In this document: positions 48,799-57,900 of the stretch, piece after piece
Numbering within the stretch: the stretch's first letter is position 1
Layout: each line of letters starts with the position of its first letter
NCBI GenBank assembly: GCA_003574885.1
Contig: PJFC01000002.1
Span: forward strand, 62,001-126,000
Reading direction: 5' to 3'
Source: Geobacter sp.
GTDB taxonomy: Bacteria > Desulfobacterota > Desulfuromonadia > Geobacterales > Geobacteraceae
DNA: 64,000 nucleotides
Position numbers and translations under genes: made by a program
The notes under the pieces: generated by a model
Databases searched by the model: none
Told to the model about the DNA's origin: nothing
Seen by the model: the letters and a program-made list of their open reading frames with translations, nothing else

Positions 48799-48844
48799 AA
48801 AAGGAGCACTCTCTTCTTCGGATGATGAGAGTGCTCCTTTTTTT
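48799..48844 (+). terminator. Second terminator of riboswitch unit 1
   Basis: Strong 15-bp stem AAAAGGAGCACTCTC with its complement, 13-nt loop, then T-run, directly after the riboswitch terminator. It is not predicted to be controlled by P1, so RNA that escapes the switch may still end here. Confidence 0.85.
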
Positions 48845-49002
48845 ATTTGTAGCTATGACTGTCATAAGTGTCCCTCAATTACTTTGACGTGTAGATGAAT
48901 ATCTTGCAGGATATCTATATCTAACTATTTACTACGTCGTCACAGCACTGGTCATTCAGTGTCAAAAAAATACTGACAGAGAAAAATCTTTTAAAAAAAT
49001 TG

Positions 49003-49031
49003 TTGACATCCTTTTAAGTGTTCGGTAAAAG
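49003..49031 (+). promoter_or_regulatory. Promoter of riboswitch copy 2
   Basis: TTGACA (49003-49008), 17-bp spacer, TAAAAG (49026-49031). Identical boxes to copy 1. Confidence 0.65.
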
Positions 49032-49060
49032 CGAAACAATTGGTTTGAAAAAAGTACTAA

Positions 49061-49176
49061 CGTTCTCCGAACGGGCAAAACCAGAGTAATCTGGTGACGC
49101 AAAGCCACGGATCCTGAATAATAGGATGGCCGGGTTGCCGAAGAGATGAGATATGCATCCTGGCAACCGGTTTTTA
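49061..49176 (+). promoter_or_regulatory. GEMM-I cyclic-dinucleotide riboswitch, copy 2
   Basis: Nearly identical to copy 1: aptamer 49074-49139 with GTAA tetraloop, GACGCAAAGCC and the P1 pairing, and expression-platform hairpin CCGGGTTGCC (49130-49139) / GGCAACCGG (49162-49170) followed by TTTTTA. The few differences fall in loops and one linker base, as expected of a functional RNA. It is the switch nearest to the surface gene cluster. Confidence 0.9.
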
Positions 49177-49181
49177 CCGAC

Positions 49182-49227
49182 AAAAGGAGCACTCTCTTCT
49201 TCGGAAGTAGAGAGTGCTCCTTTTTTT
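49182..49227 (+). terminator. Second terminator of riboswitch unit 2
   Basis: Same AAAAGGAGCACTCTC stem as in unit 1 with a slightly different loop and a seven-T run, 33 bp before the 54-codon ORF. Confidence 0.85.
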
Positions 49228-49259
49228 ATTTAATTTGCTGATGAATGCGAGGATGGGCA

Positions 49260-49424
49260 ATGGAAAATACTGTACGGAAGTCGGGTCTTGACCCGGATTG
49301 GAAGCTAAAGCTGACCGAGTGTCTGAAGGAGATCGGCCTACTCTCTGCGCCGTGTCTCCAGGTGACGGTCAATGTTGCCGATTACCGGGTGTCAGATGTG
49401 ACCAAGCAGGTGCGCCTGAAATAA
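49260..49424 (+). CDS. Possible small protein (54 residues)
   Basis: ATG at 49260 with GAGG 7 nt upstream; 54 codons, charged N-terminal half (DPDWKLKLTECLKEIG) and a beta-like second half (CLQVTVNVADYRVSDVTK). No signal peptide and no recognised family. It stands between the second riboswitch and another terminator, so it would be the first gene read when the switch is on. Codon use is unremarkable. It could be a real small protein or a remnant. Confidence 0.45.
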   Translation: MENTVRKSGLDPDWKLKLTECLKEIGLLSAPCLQVTVNVADYRVSDVTKQVRLK

Positions 49425-49524
49425 TTTCCTGACTTTCGCCGGCATGATACTGGAATAGAATTTATTTCTGCTGGCAGAATTGAATAGAAGAAAAGCGGTA
49501 AGTCTCATCCCTACGGGGCAAGTG

Positions 49525-49570
49525 AAACCCGCGCTATCAGTCGGATCATCGGCTATGGCGCGGGTTTTTT
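49525..49570 (+). terminator. Terminator or attenuator before the DUF11 gene
   Basis: 10-bp stem AAACCCGCGC / GCGCGGGTTT with a 23-nt loop and six T, ending 25 bp before the DUF11 start. It is the third terminator in series between the riboswitches and the large gene. A small CCC-TACG-GGG hairpin precedes it. Confidence 0.75.
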
Positions 49571-49595
49571 CATTTACGGAGTCACTCGGAAAACC

Positions 49596-52500
49596 ATGAA
49601 AAGTTTCTCACTTCGCTTCACTATCGTCATTGCTCTTCTGCTCCTGCAGCTGGGCGCAGCATCGCATGCACAGGCTGCTGGCGTGTTCTGTTCCAACTTC
49701 TCCGAAAGAGGCGTTCAAGGAGTCGTTGACGGCAATGACCCTGCCACCCTGTCAACCCTTCGAACCGCTTCCACGTTCGGAATCGACATGAACTGCACCA
49801 TCAAGAACTTTCCAGAGTCCATGGGCGGTTTCCCGATCACCAACATCAATTTCAACTTCCCCCAACAGCAATCCTACTACATCGCTTTCCTGAATGTTTA
49901 CTATTACGGCCACATGTCGTGCAACGACCCGACGCAGTCAGACTTCTGGATCTATTGGGCGCCTGGTGGATTCAACAACATCAGCCCTTCCTGTCAGGCG
50001 TTTATGGTGCCGGTGGATGCAGTCAGCAAGAAGAATCCACTGGGCCAGACTACTGCCGCTATCGGGGTCCCCTTTACTTACACAATTACCGTGCCGCTCC
50101 TGGGAAAACTGGATTCCACGGGTACCTTCCAGTATATGGCCAACGCTGACGACGCCACGGTAACAAATGTCGTTATCCCTGATGATCTTACCACGACAGG
50201 TGCGTCTCTCAGCTATGTAAGCAATAAGGCCTACCTGGTGAACCCGAGTACCGGCGCCAGAACTCTGCTGAACGGGGGGGTACCACTGGTGCTCGGGGCA
50301 AGCAGCACCTGGCTGGCCAATCACCCCGGCATTCAGTCAGATTCCACGAAGCACCTGGTCTTTTCGTATGAGTACAATTCGGCTCTTGCCTCGCTCCCGG
50401 CGGGAAGTAACGTTGAGATCGACCTTACCGTTGTCCTCGATAACAATACGACGAACTCGGCAGGAAAGCAGTTCAACAATACTGCCAACATGTGGTTCAA
50501 CAAACCGATAAATTCTACAAGCATGACTGATCTCGAGGCATGGCCCGGCTCGACACTGCCGATGACAGTTGTCGAACCCAATCTTACGCTCGCCAAGACG
50601 GGCTCGGCGGCGACCGTCAGCATTGGTTCGCAGGTGCAATATACGCTCGACGTCCAGAACAACGGGGGGAGCGATGCGTGGAACACCACGATCACCGACA
50701 ATTTCCCGGCCGGCATGAGCTCCTACTCCCCCGTGCCTACAGTCACCGCTCAGATCTTTTCGTCTGACGGCGTTACCCCGGTCTCGGCTCCGCTGGTGAA
50801 CGGTACCGATTTCAGCCTCACCTGGAGCGGCGGCGGCAGTTCTGCCGGGCAGCTCACCTTCACCATGCTCAATACGACCAAAATCGCTCCCACGCAGCAT
50901 CTGATCATCAAGTACCAGGCACAGATCGACAGCAGTGGTGTCATATCCGGCACGATGCTTACCGATACTGCCGGGGCCACCAGGTGGTTCAGCGCGAACA
51001 GCGCCTATCCGGGCCGTCGTGAGTACGACAGGACGATCACCGACGGCACGCCGGGCATAGTGGATTTCCAGGATGCCTACACTGTTAAGGCTTCCAGTTA
51101 TTATTTTCAAAAGACGGTCCGGGACCTGACCAGTGGCGACTACCCAGCCAGTACGGCCTTGCCGGGTGACAGACTGCGCTACACCTTACTGCTCAAGAAT
51201 CTTGGTGGGCCTTCGCTCAATGGCATCACCATCACCGACAGCTTACCCATGGGATTGGGTACGATTGCCAATGTCACCATCACTCCATCGGGCGGTTCAG
51301 CAAGTATCATTCAACCGAGCGGCGGGACTCCGGGCTCTATTGCCATCACAGGTCTGAATCTGCCTGGGGGATCGACCACCACTTCGCAGATTCAGATCGA
51401 CTTCGATGCCACGCTCGCTTCGAGCCTCATGAACGGCTCTGTTATCCTCAATCAGGCAAACCTTACCGGCACCGACGCGAACGGCAGAGCATGGTCCGGC
51501 CCCAGCGATGACCCGTACATCAACGGCACGGTGCCGTTCGGTTCCGGAGGGGATCCCACTCCGGTGACCGTCCAGGCACCCGGAGCGCTGACGCCGGCAT
51601 TCCAGGTCCTGAAGACGGTACAAGACGTTACGTCCGGCACTTCTACTGTCATGGCGGGCGATACCCTGCGCTACACAATCACGGTTAAAAACATCGGCAC
51701 TGACAATGCGACCGGTGTGACGCTGCGGGACCTGATTCCGGCGAATACGACCTACGTGGCCAACAGCACTATGCTGAACGGGGCGGCTGTTGCAGACACC
51801 AGCGCGGGGGACAGTGCGCTGCAGAACGGGATGTTCATCAATTCACCCGCGAATCTGACACCGGGTGCAATGCCCGCGCGCACGACGAACAATGTCGCCA
51901 CAATCACATTCCAGATCCAGATCAGCAAGAATGTGGTGGCCGGCACCCTCATCTCCAACCAGGGCTTTGTGGATGGTTCCGGCGCGACAAGCGGCCCCTT
52001 CCCCGAACAACCATCCGACAATCCTGCGACCCCTGTGCCGAACGATCCGACGACAGTTGTGGTGGGCAATCTGCCGTTGGTGTATGCCCTTAAGACCGTT
52101 CAGCTTGCCAGGGACGTCAATGGCAACGGTCAGGTCGACCCGGGCGACATGCTTCAGTACATCATCACGCTGACCAACTCGGGGGCGACTCCGGCGACGA
52201 GTGTGGTATTGACCGATGCGGTTCCTGCCAACACTACCTACGTGGCGAACTCGGTGCAGATGGACGGCGTGGCGGTGGCGGATCCCAGTCCTGGCGTACC
52301 GCCCCTCGCTACTGGCATAGCGGTAAGTGGAGGGACTCTGGCTGTAGGAGGGACGGGTGTCGTGACCTTCAAGGTCCAAGTGGATCAGGGAGTGGCTCAG
52401 GGGACGATCATCAGCAACCAGGGAAGTGTGGCTACCGCGCAATTGCCGCCGCTCCTGACCGATTCGGACGGCAACACGACCAACGGCTACCAGCCGACCG

Positions 52501-54755
52501 TTATCGCAGTTGGGAACACGCAGCAGCTCTCCATCACCAAGACTGTGGCGGTGGTTGGCGGCGGCGCCGCACTGCCGGGGAACGTGCTGGAATACACCAT
52601 CCAGGCCACCAACATCGGTACGGTTGCAGCCACGAACGTGATGATAACGGATGACCTGACCCCCCTCGCGAGTCAGGCCGTCTATGTCGCCGGCTCTGCG
52701 ACCATGAACGGCTCCGCGAACGGCGTGAGCTTTACATCGCCGGTTATCATTGCCAATTATGCAGCCACCTACGGCTCGCTCGCCCCGGAGGGATCCGTGG
52801 TTGTGCGGTTCCGTGTTACGCTGAACGGTACCGTGGCGACCGGGAGCGTTGTCACCAACACCGCCCGGGCCAGCTGGAATACCCCCGTTCAGACCACCAA
52901 TGGAAGCACCTCGGTCACGGTCGGCGGCATGCCGGGGAGTGGGAGCCTGAACGGCTTTGTTTGGCAGGACGTGAACTTCAATAACACCGTGGACAGCGGC
53001 GAGCCGACGCTCGCCAACTGGGGTGTGGACCTGTACGAGAACGGAAATGTGGTGGGGACGGTATCTACTGGCGCCGACGGCTCCTACCATTTCAGCGGCG
53101 TCGCGCCGAACGCCGGAACCACGATCAAGTACGAACTCCGCTTCCGCGCGCCGGGTGCAGGCGCCAATACGGCGATGCTCGGTTGGTGCAGCTCTCCCTT
53201 CACCAACGGCATGCAGCGCATTTCTAACATTATCGTAGGTGGAGGGGGTGTTCTGCAAAACCTGGACCTGCCGCTCACCCCCAATGGCGTGGTGTACAAC
53301 TCGGTCATGCGCACGCCGATAGCGGGCGCGTCACTGACCATGTTCCAGGCATCGAGCAAGATGCCGCTGGCCAGCAGCTGCTTCAACGACCCTGCGCAGC
53401 AGGGCCAGGTCACACCGGGCGGCGGTTACTACAAGTTCGACCTGAACTTCAGCGACCTGTCCTGTCCTTCCGGCGGAGACTACCTGATCCAGGTAACACC
53501 GCCACCCTCGGGCTACCTGTCCGGCGACTCGAAACTGGTTCCTCCGACTTCCAGCAGTACCACGGCGTCGTTCTCTGTCCTGGCCTGCCCCGGCACTTCG
53601 GCGGATGCCGTGCCGGGTACGTCCAGTTACTGCGAAGCCGAGGCTTCTTCCCTGGCTCCGGCCACATCGGTGCCGGCGGGGAAGGCTACGACGTACTATG
53701 AGCATATAACGCTGGATAACGTACAGCCGGGAAACAGCCAGATCTACAACAACCATATAGCCATCGATCCGACGCTCAACACGGCGGTCGCCATTACCAA
53801 GACCACTCCGCTCGTCAACGTGACGCGCGGCCAGATAGTCACCTACACGATAACCCTCAACAATACGCTGGGAGTTACACTGACAAACCTGAGCGTGCTG
53901 GACACCTTCCCGCTTGGCTTCAAGTACGTGTCAGGGTCATCCCGCATCGACGGTACCAAGATCGAGCCGGTGATGAACATGCGACAGCTGATCTGGAGCA
54001 TCGCCCAGCTCAGCAGCAGCACGACGCACACCATCACGTTCCTGATGATCGTCGGGTCCGGGGTTTCCGAGGGTGAATACGTGAACCTCGCACAGGTGAT
54101 GGACATTGCCACCGACAGCATCGCCTCCGGCGTCGCGTCCGCGACGGTCCGCGTGACGCCTGACCCGGACTTCGATTGCACTGACGTCATCGGCAAGGTG
54201 TTCGACGATGCCAATGCCAATGGCTATCCCGACGACGGCGAAAAAGGGCTACCCGGCGTGCGCATCGTCTCCGCCCGCGGGCTGGTCACCTCCACCGACG
54301 AGTTCGGACGGTTTCATATTACCTGTGCGACGGTCCCGGACGAGGACAGAGGCTCTAATTTCATTCTCAAGCTGGACGATCGCTCCCTCCCCACCGGCTA
54401 TCGGGTGACTGGCGAGAACCCGCAGGTACAACGCGCCACCCGCGGCAAGATGCTCCGCTATAGCTTCGGCGCCACCATCCATCACGTGGTCTCCCTTGAC
54501 ATCTCCGACGGCGTGTTCGAACCGAAGAGTCCGCGGCTGCGGACGCAGTGGCAGCCGAGGGTCGATCTGTTGCTGAAGAAATTGCGGAAATCACCTTCGG
54601 TGCTCCGGTTATCGTACCTGGCGGACATCGAGAACAGAGGACTTGTGGAGGACCGCCTGAAGGCGCTGAAGAATGAAATCACCGCAAAATGGGACGGCGG
54701 GTATCGCCTCACCATCGAAACTGAAGTTTTCTGGCGCCGCGGTTCGCCGCCATAA
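49596..54755 (+). CDS. Giant secreted protein with DUF11 and SdrD-B-like repeats
   Basis: 1719 residues with an N-terminal signal peptide (to about residue 28). DUF11-type beta-sandwich repeats begin near residues 329, 501, 668, 828, 978 and 1397 (patterns such as GDTLRYTITVKNIGT and VTLRDLIPANTTYVANS). SdrD-B/Cna-B-like domains lie near 1116 (GFVWQDVNFNNTVDSGEP) and 1529 (GKVFDDANANGYPDDGE), both with Asp-rich calcium-binding loops, as has DVNGNGQVDPGD near 833. The last ~60 residues form a separate charged domain. No LPXTG anchor or autotransporter barrel is present, so it is probably held at the surface by the outer-membrane protein encoded next. An adhesin or fibre role is inferred. Riboswitches and terminators lie upstream; the ribosome site is weak. 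Confidence 0.85.
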   Translation: MKSFSLRFTIVIALLLLQLGAASHAQAAGVFCSNFSERGVQGVVDGNDPATLSTLRTASTFGIDMNCTIKNFPESMGGFPITNINFNFPQQQSYYIAFLNVYYYGHMSCNDPTQSDFWIYWAPGGFNNISPSCQAFMVPVDAVSKKNPLGQTTAAIGVPFTYTITVPLLGKLDSTGTFQYMANADDATVTNVVIPDDLTTTGASLSYVSNKAYLVNPSTGARTLLNGGVPLVLGASSTWLANHPGIQSDSTKHLVFSYEYNSALASLPAGSNVEIDLTVVLDNNTTNSAGKQFNNTANMWFNKPINSTSMTDLEAWPGSTLPMTVVEPNLTLAKTGSAATVSIGSQVQYTLDVQNNGGSDAWNTTITDNFPAGMSSYSPVPTVTAQIFSSDGVTPVSAPLVNGTDFSLTWSGGGSSAGQLTFTMLNTTKIAPTQHLIIKYQAQIDSSGVISGTMLTDTAGATRWFSANSAYPGRREYDRTITDGTPGIVDFQDAYTVKASSYYFQKTVRDLTSGDYPASTALPGDRLRYTLLLKNLGGPSLNGITITDSLPMGLGTIANVTITPSGGSASIIQPSGGTPGSIAITGLNLPGGSTTTSQIQIDFDATLASSLMNGSVILNQANLTGTDANGRAWSGPSDDPYINGTVPFGSGGDPTPVTVQAPGALTPAFQVLKTVQDVTSGTSTVMAGDTLRYTITVKNIGTDNATGVTLRDLIPANTTYVANSTMLNGAAVADTSAGDSALQNGMFINSPANLTPGAMPARTTNNVATITFQIQISKNVVAGTLISNQGFVDGSGATSGPFPEQPSDNPATPVPNDPTTVVVGNLPLVYALKTVQLARDVNGNGQVDPGDMLQYIITLTNSGATPATSVVLTDAVPANTTYVANSVQMDGVAVADPSPGVPPLATGIAVSGGTLAVGGTGVVTFKVQVDQGVAQGTIISNQGSVATAQLPPLLTDSDGNTTNGYQPTVIAVGNTQQLSITKTVAVVGGGAALPGNVLEYTIQATNIGTVAATNVMITDDLTPLASQAVYVAGSATMNGSANGVSFTSPVIIANYAATYGSLAPEGSVVVRFRVTLNGTVATGSVVTNTARASWNTPVQTTNGSTSVTVGGMPGSGSLNGFVWQDVNFNNTVDSGEPTLANWGVDLYENGNVVGTVSTGADGSYHFSGVAPNAGTTIKYELRFRAPGAGANTAMLGWCSSPFTNGMQRISNIIVGGGGVLQNLDLPLTPNGVVYNSVMRTPIAGASLTMFQASSKMPLASSCFNDPAQQGQVTPGGGYYKFDLNFSDLSCPSGGDYLIQVTPPPSGYLSGDSKLVPPTSSSTTASFSVLACPGTSADAVPGTSSYCEAEASSLAPATSVPAGKATTYYEHITLDNVQPGNSQIYNNHIAIDPTLNTAVAITKTTPLVNVTRGQIVTYTITLNNTLGVTLTNLSVLDTFPLGFKYVSGSSRIDGTKIEPVMNMRQLIWSIAQLSSSTTHTITFLMIVGSGVSEGEYVNLAQVMDIATDSIASGVASATVRVTPDPDFDCTDVIGKVFDDANANGYPDDGEKGLPGVRIVSARGLVTSTDEFGRFHITCATVPDEDRGSNFILKLDDRSLPTGYRVTGENPQVQRATRGKMLRYSFGATIHHVVSLDISDGVFEPKSPRLRTQWQPRVDLLLKKLRKSPSVLRLSYLADIENRGLVEDRLKALKNEITAKWDGGYRLTIETEVFWRRGSPP

Positions 54756-54793
54756 ACGCTAAAAGTTACTCCCCCACTATGGAAAAGGGGGAC

Positions 54794-54946
54794 ATGAAAG
54801 CAGCAAAGTCACAACAACGATCCTCCTTCCTCCGTGTCATTGTGGCTACAAGTTATCCGGTTGTTACAGATGAAGCAGTGGCGGGAGGGTTTCGGGCTTC
54901 CCCCGACTGGATATCAGCCTCTTTGTATGAATGGGAGCAATGGTGA
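54794..54946 (+). CDS. Possible small ORF overlapping the OmpA-type gene
   Basis: 50 codons from ATG at 54794, with AGGGGG just upstream, ending in TGA at 54944-54946 that overlaps the GTG start of the next gene. The product is polar with no signal peptide or known family. The overlap would couple translation of the two genes. It may equally be a chance frame. Confidence 0.3.
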   Translation: MKAAKSQQRSSFLRVIVATSYPVVTDEAVAGGFRASPDWISASLYEWEQW

Positions 54947-57900
54947 AACGCTGGATCGTCCTTATATCTTTCCTATTTTTTTCGCTAGCCGGAGCTAAGA
55001 CCGTTGTCTGTGCTGAAACTGTGCCCGCAGAGACCGTGAAGACGGCCGCAGGAACGAGAGAGGCATCTGCCATCGGCGAAACGACCGAGCAGCACCTGCC
55101 GAAGGACCAGCCCTTTTCTGCCTGGCTCCTCGATCCGTCCATATTTGCGCAGGACCAGGGGGACCGCACGGAGAAACGTCGGGTTCCTGAAAAGGACGTG
55201 AAGACGGTCAAACTGACGAACGTGGTTCCTCCCATTCGTTTCCGTACGGGCGAGGCGGACATCCCTGCGGAGTATGTGAATCTTCTGCGGGACGTGCTCG
55301 ATAAGATGCGCGGTCGCCTCAACGTTCGCCTTCACTTCGTAGGTCATGCCGATCCCCAGGCCCTCAGTGGTCCCCTTAAAGCTAAATTCGGCGATAACAC
55401 CGGCCTCTCCCGGGAACGGGCGGGGACCGTCGCCGAATATTTCCAGCATGCCCTCGGACTTCCTGCCGAAGCCATCTCCTACGAAGGGAAGGGGGATACG
55501 CAGCCTATCGCCGACAATGACACCGAGTACGGCCGGGCACAGAACCGCCGGGTGGCGGTCGAGGTCTGGTATGACGAGATCGGCGAAAAGATGGTGGAGA
55601 AGGAAGTGATCGTCCCCGCCAAGGTGAACCGCGTCAAAGTCTGCCGTACCGAGACGGTCTGCAAGATGCGGTACAGGGAAGGCAATTCTCATCGTGCGCG
55701 ACTGAAGAACGTGGTTCCACCCCTGCACTACGACGCGGCCATGGTGATCGTGCCGGAGGAGTTCCAGCAGCAGATCAGGCAGGCGCTGCTCAACCTGCAC
55801 GGCAAGGAGCATATCGTTGTCAAGTTCATCGCCCATAGCGACAACACCCCGCTGGAAGGGCGTGACGAGCGTATCTACGGCGAACAGACGGGACTGTCAA
55901 AGGCGGTGGCCCGGCGCATTGCCCTCGCCGTCCAGGATGGGCTGAAGCTCCCGACCGTTGCGTTCGAAAGCGACGGCAAGGGGGCGTCTCAGCCCGTAGC
56001 CTCCAATGACACAACTCAGGGGAGGGCCATGAACCGGCGCGTTGAGGTTGAGTTCTGGCATGACGATCCGCTTCAGGAACTCCCCGATGATCCGCAGATC
56101 TGTCCGGAGGATGCGGGCGCCGAGATGGTCACGAGGGTCTATGACCCACCGTCGGGCGTGATCGCTCCGATCCTGTTCAAGGACGGGAACCCGGTTGTCC
56201 CTGACGGCTATGCAGCGCGTTTGCATCAGCTCATGGACGAGATCAAGGGGAAGGCGAACGTTCGGCTGCGCTTTATTGGCTACATCGCAAACGAGCGGCT
56301 GGACCGGCGTACCGCCGTGGACTACGGCGACGACATTGGCTGGTCCATGGCGCGTGCCCGCCGGGCCATGCTCGCGGTGAACGAGAAGATGGGACCGGGT
56401 GGAAAACAGGCGGAGGTCGAAGGACGGGGCTATGTCCAGTCCGCAGACCCGGTCACGACCGGGTTTACCGAGTCGATCGAATCGCGGGTTGTGGTTCAGG
56501 TCGTCTATGACGAGCGTGTCCCCTTCAATGACTATGAGGGGGTGGACATCACCCGCATGACCCGCGAGGTGAACACAGCCGATGCCTTCGCCCTCAATCT
56601 CATGCGCATCTCGGTGGACGGCAAGTCGGTTGACGACCCGAATAAGAGCATTCCGGACGTGGAACGCTGTATCGACGTTGCCCTCGATCACGCCGAAATC
56701 GAGTTCAAGTATGACAACCTGAGGGCGGAACCGCGGCTGAACGTGACTGCCTGGCCGCGCAGCATCAGCCATCAGGACGTGCCCGGATCTGCTTTCGCCG
56801 GGAACCTGGTTCGCTTTCTCCTCTACACCAACTACCACAGCTTCATCAAGCGGGCGGAGGTGAGGATCTTCGACGAAGGAACGTCCGTCCATGACAAGCC
56901 CCTGGCCGTCGTACCGATGAACGGCGAAGGGATGGCTGAATGGCGGGCCAATTTCCCCGCCTTCTCGGCCCCGGTCCGTGAACTCAAGTACCTGGCCCGC
57001 GTGTACGACGCGAACGACAATATCGACGAGACCACCCCTCAGCCGTTGTGGGTTGTCGACCGGATTGATCCGGCTATTGCCTCAGCTGACCCGGAAAAAG
57101 AGCTTTTGGCCGGCTACGGCGGAAGCCGCATTGCGCAGAGAAACATTCCACTCAACGGTGGAACCGTTCAGGCCTATGGCAGTGCTATTCCGTCTGAACA
57201 CCACGTCTGGCTGGCCGGCCACCCGGAGCCGGTTGACGCCACCGGGCGTTTCATCGCCGAAGAGATCCTGCCGAAAGGGATGCATACCGTCGAGGTGGCC
57301 GTGCTTGACAAGTCCGGCAACGGCGAACTTTTCCTGCGCGATCTGGAACTGAAGAAGAAAGACTGGTTCACGGTGGGGATCGCAGACCTGACCCTGTCGG
57401 CCAACAAGACGAGCGGCCCCGCCAATCTTGTCGCCCCGGACAAGCCACAGTACAACCACGACCTTAACGCCGAGGGACGGCTTGCCTTCTACACGAAAGG
57501 CCAGTTCGACAACGGCTGGGGGGTCACCGCCAGCGCCGATACGCGCGAAGGTAAGCTGGACGAGATCTTCAGCAACTTCATGGACAAGTCGCCTGACGCG
57601 CTCTTTCGGCGCATCAACCCGGATTACCATGTTCCGACCTATGGCGATGACAGCACGGTGGCGGAAGATGCCCCGACCAGCGGCAAGTTCTACGTCAAGG
57701 TGACCAAGGACGATAACTACGGCCTCTGGGGTAATTTCAGGGTGGGCTATACCGATAACGACCTGGCGCAGGTGGACCGGGGGCTGTATGGCGGAAACCT
57801 TCATTATCAGACCCTCGGCGTCACCGGTTTCGGCGAGAAGCGCTTCATGGTCGACGGATTTGCCGCCGATCCCGGGACGGTAGCCGGGCGCGACGAGTTC

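Larger units (their letters stand above)
48463..49231 (+). repeat. Tandem ~385-bp duplication: promoter, riboswitch, terminators
   Basis: Two units, about 48463-48847 and 48848-49231. Both start TGT(A/G)GCTATGACTGTC, contain GTGTAGATGAATATC, then TTGACA/TAAAAG promoter boxes, a GEMM-I aptamer and two hairpins ending TTTTTTTATTT. The promoter-to-terminator part is nearly identical; the upstream ~140 bp has diverged, which implies selection on the RNA part. Confidence 0.85.

Noticed and set aside
48822-48890. Short hydrophobic ORF starting in the unit 1 terminator
   Set aside because: The start codon lies within the hairpin and is absent from the otherwise near-identical unit 2.
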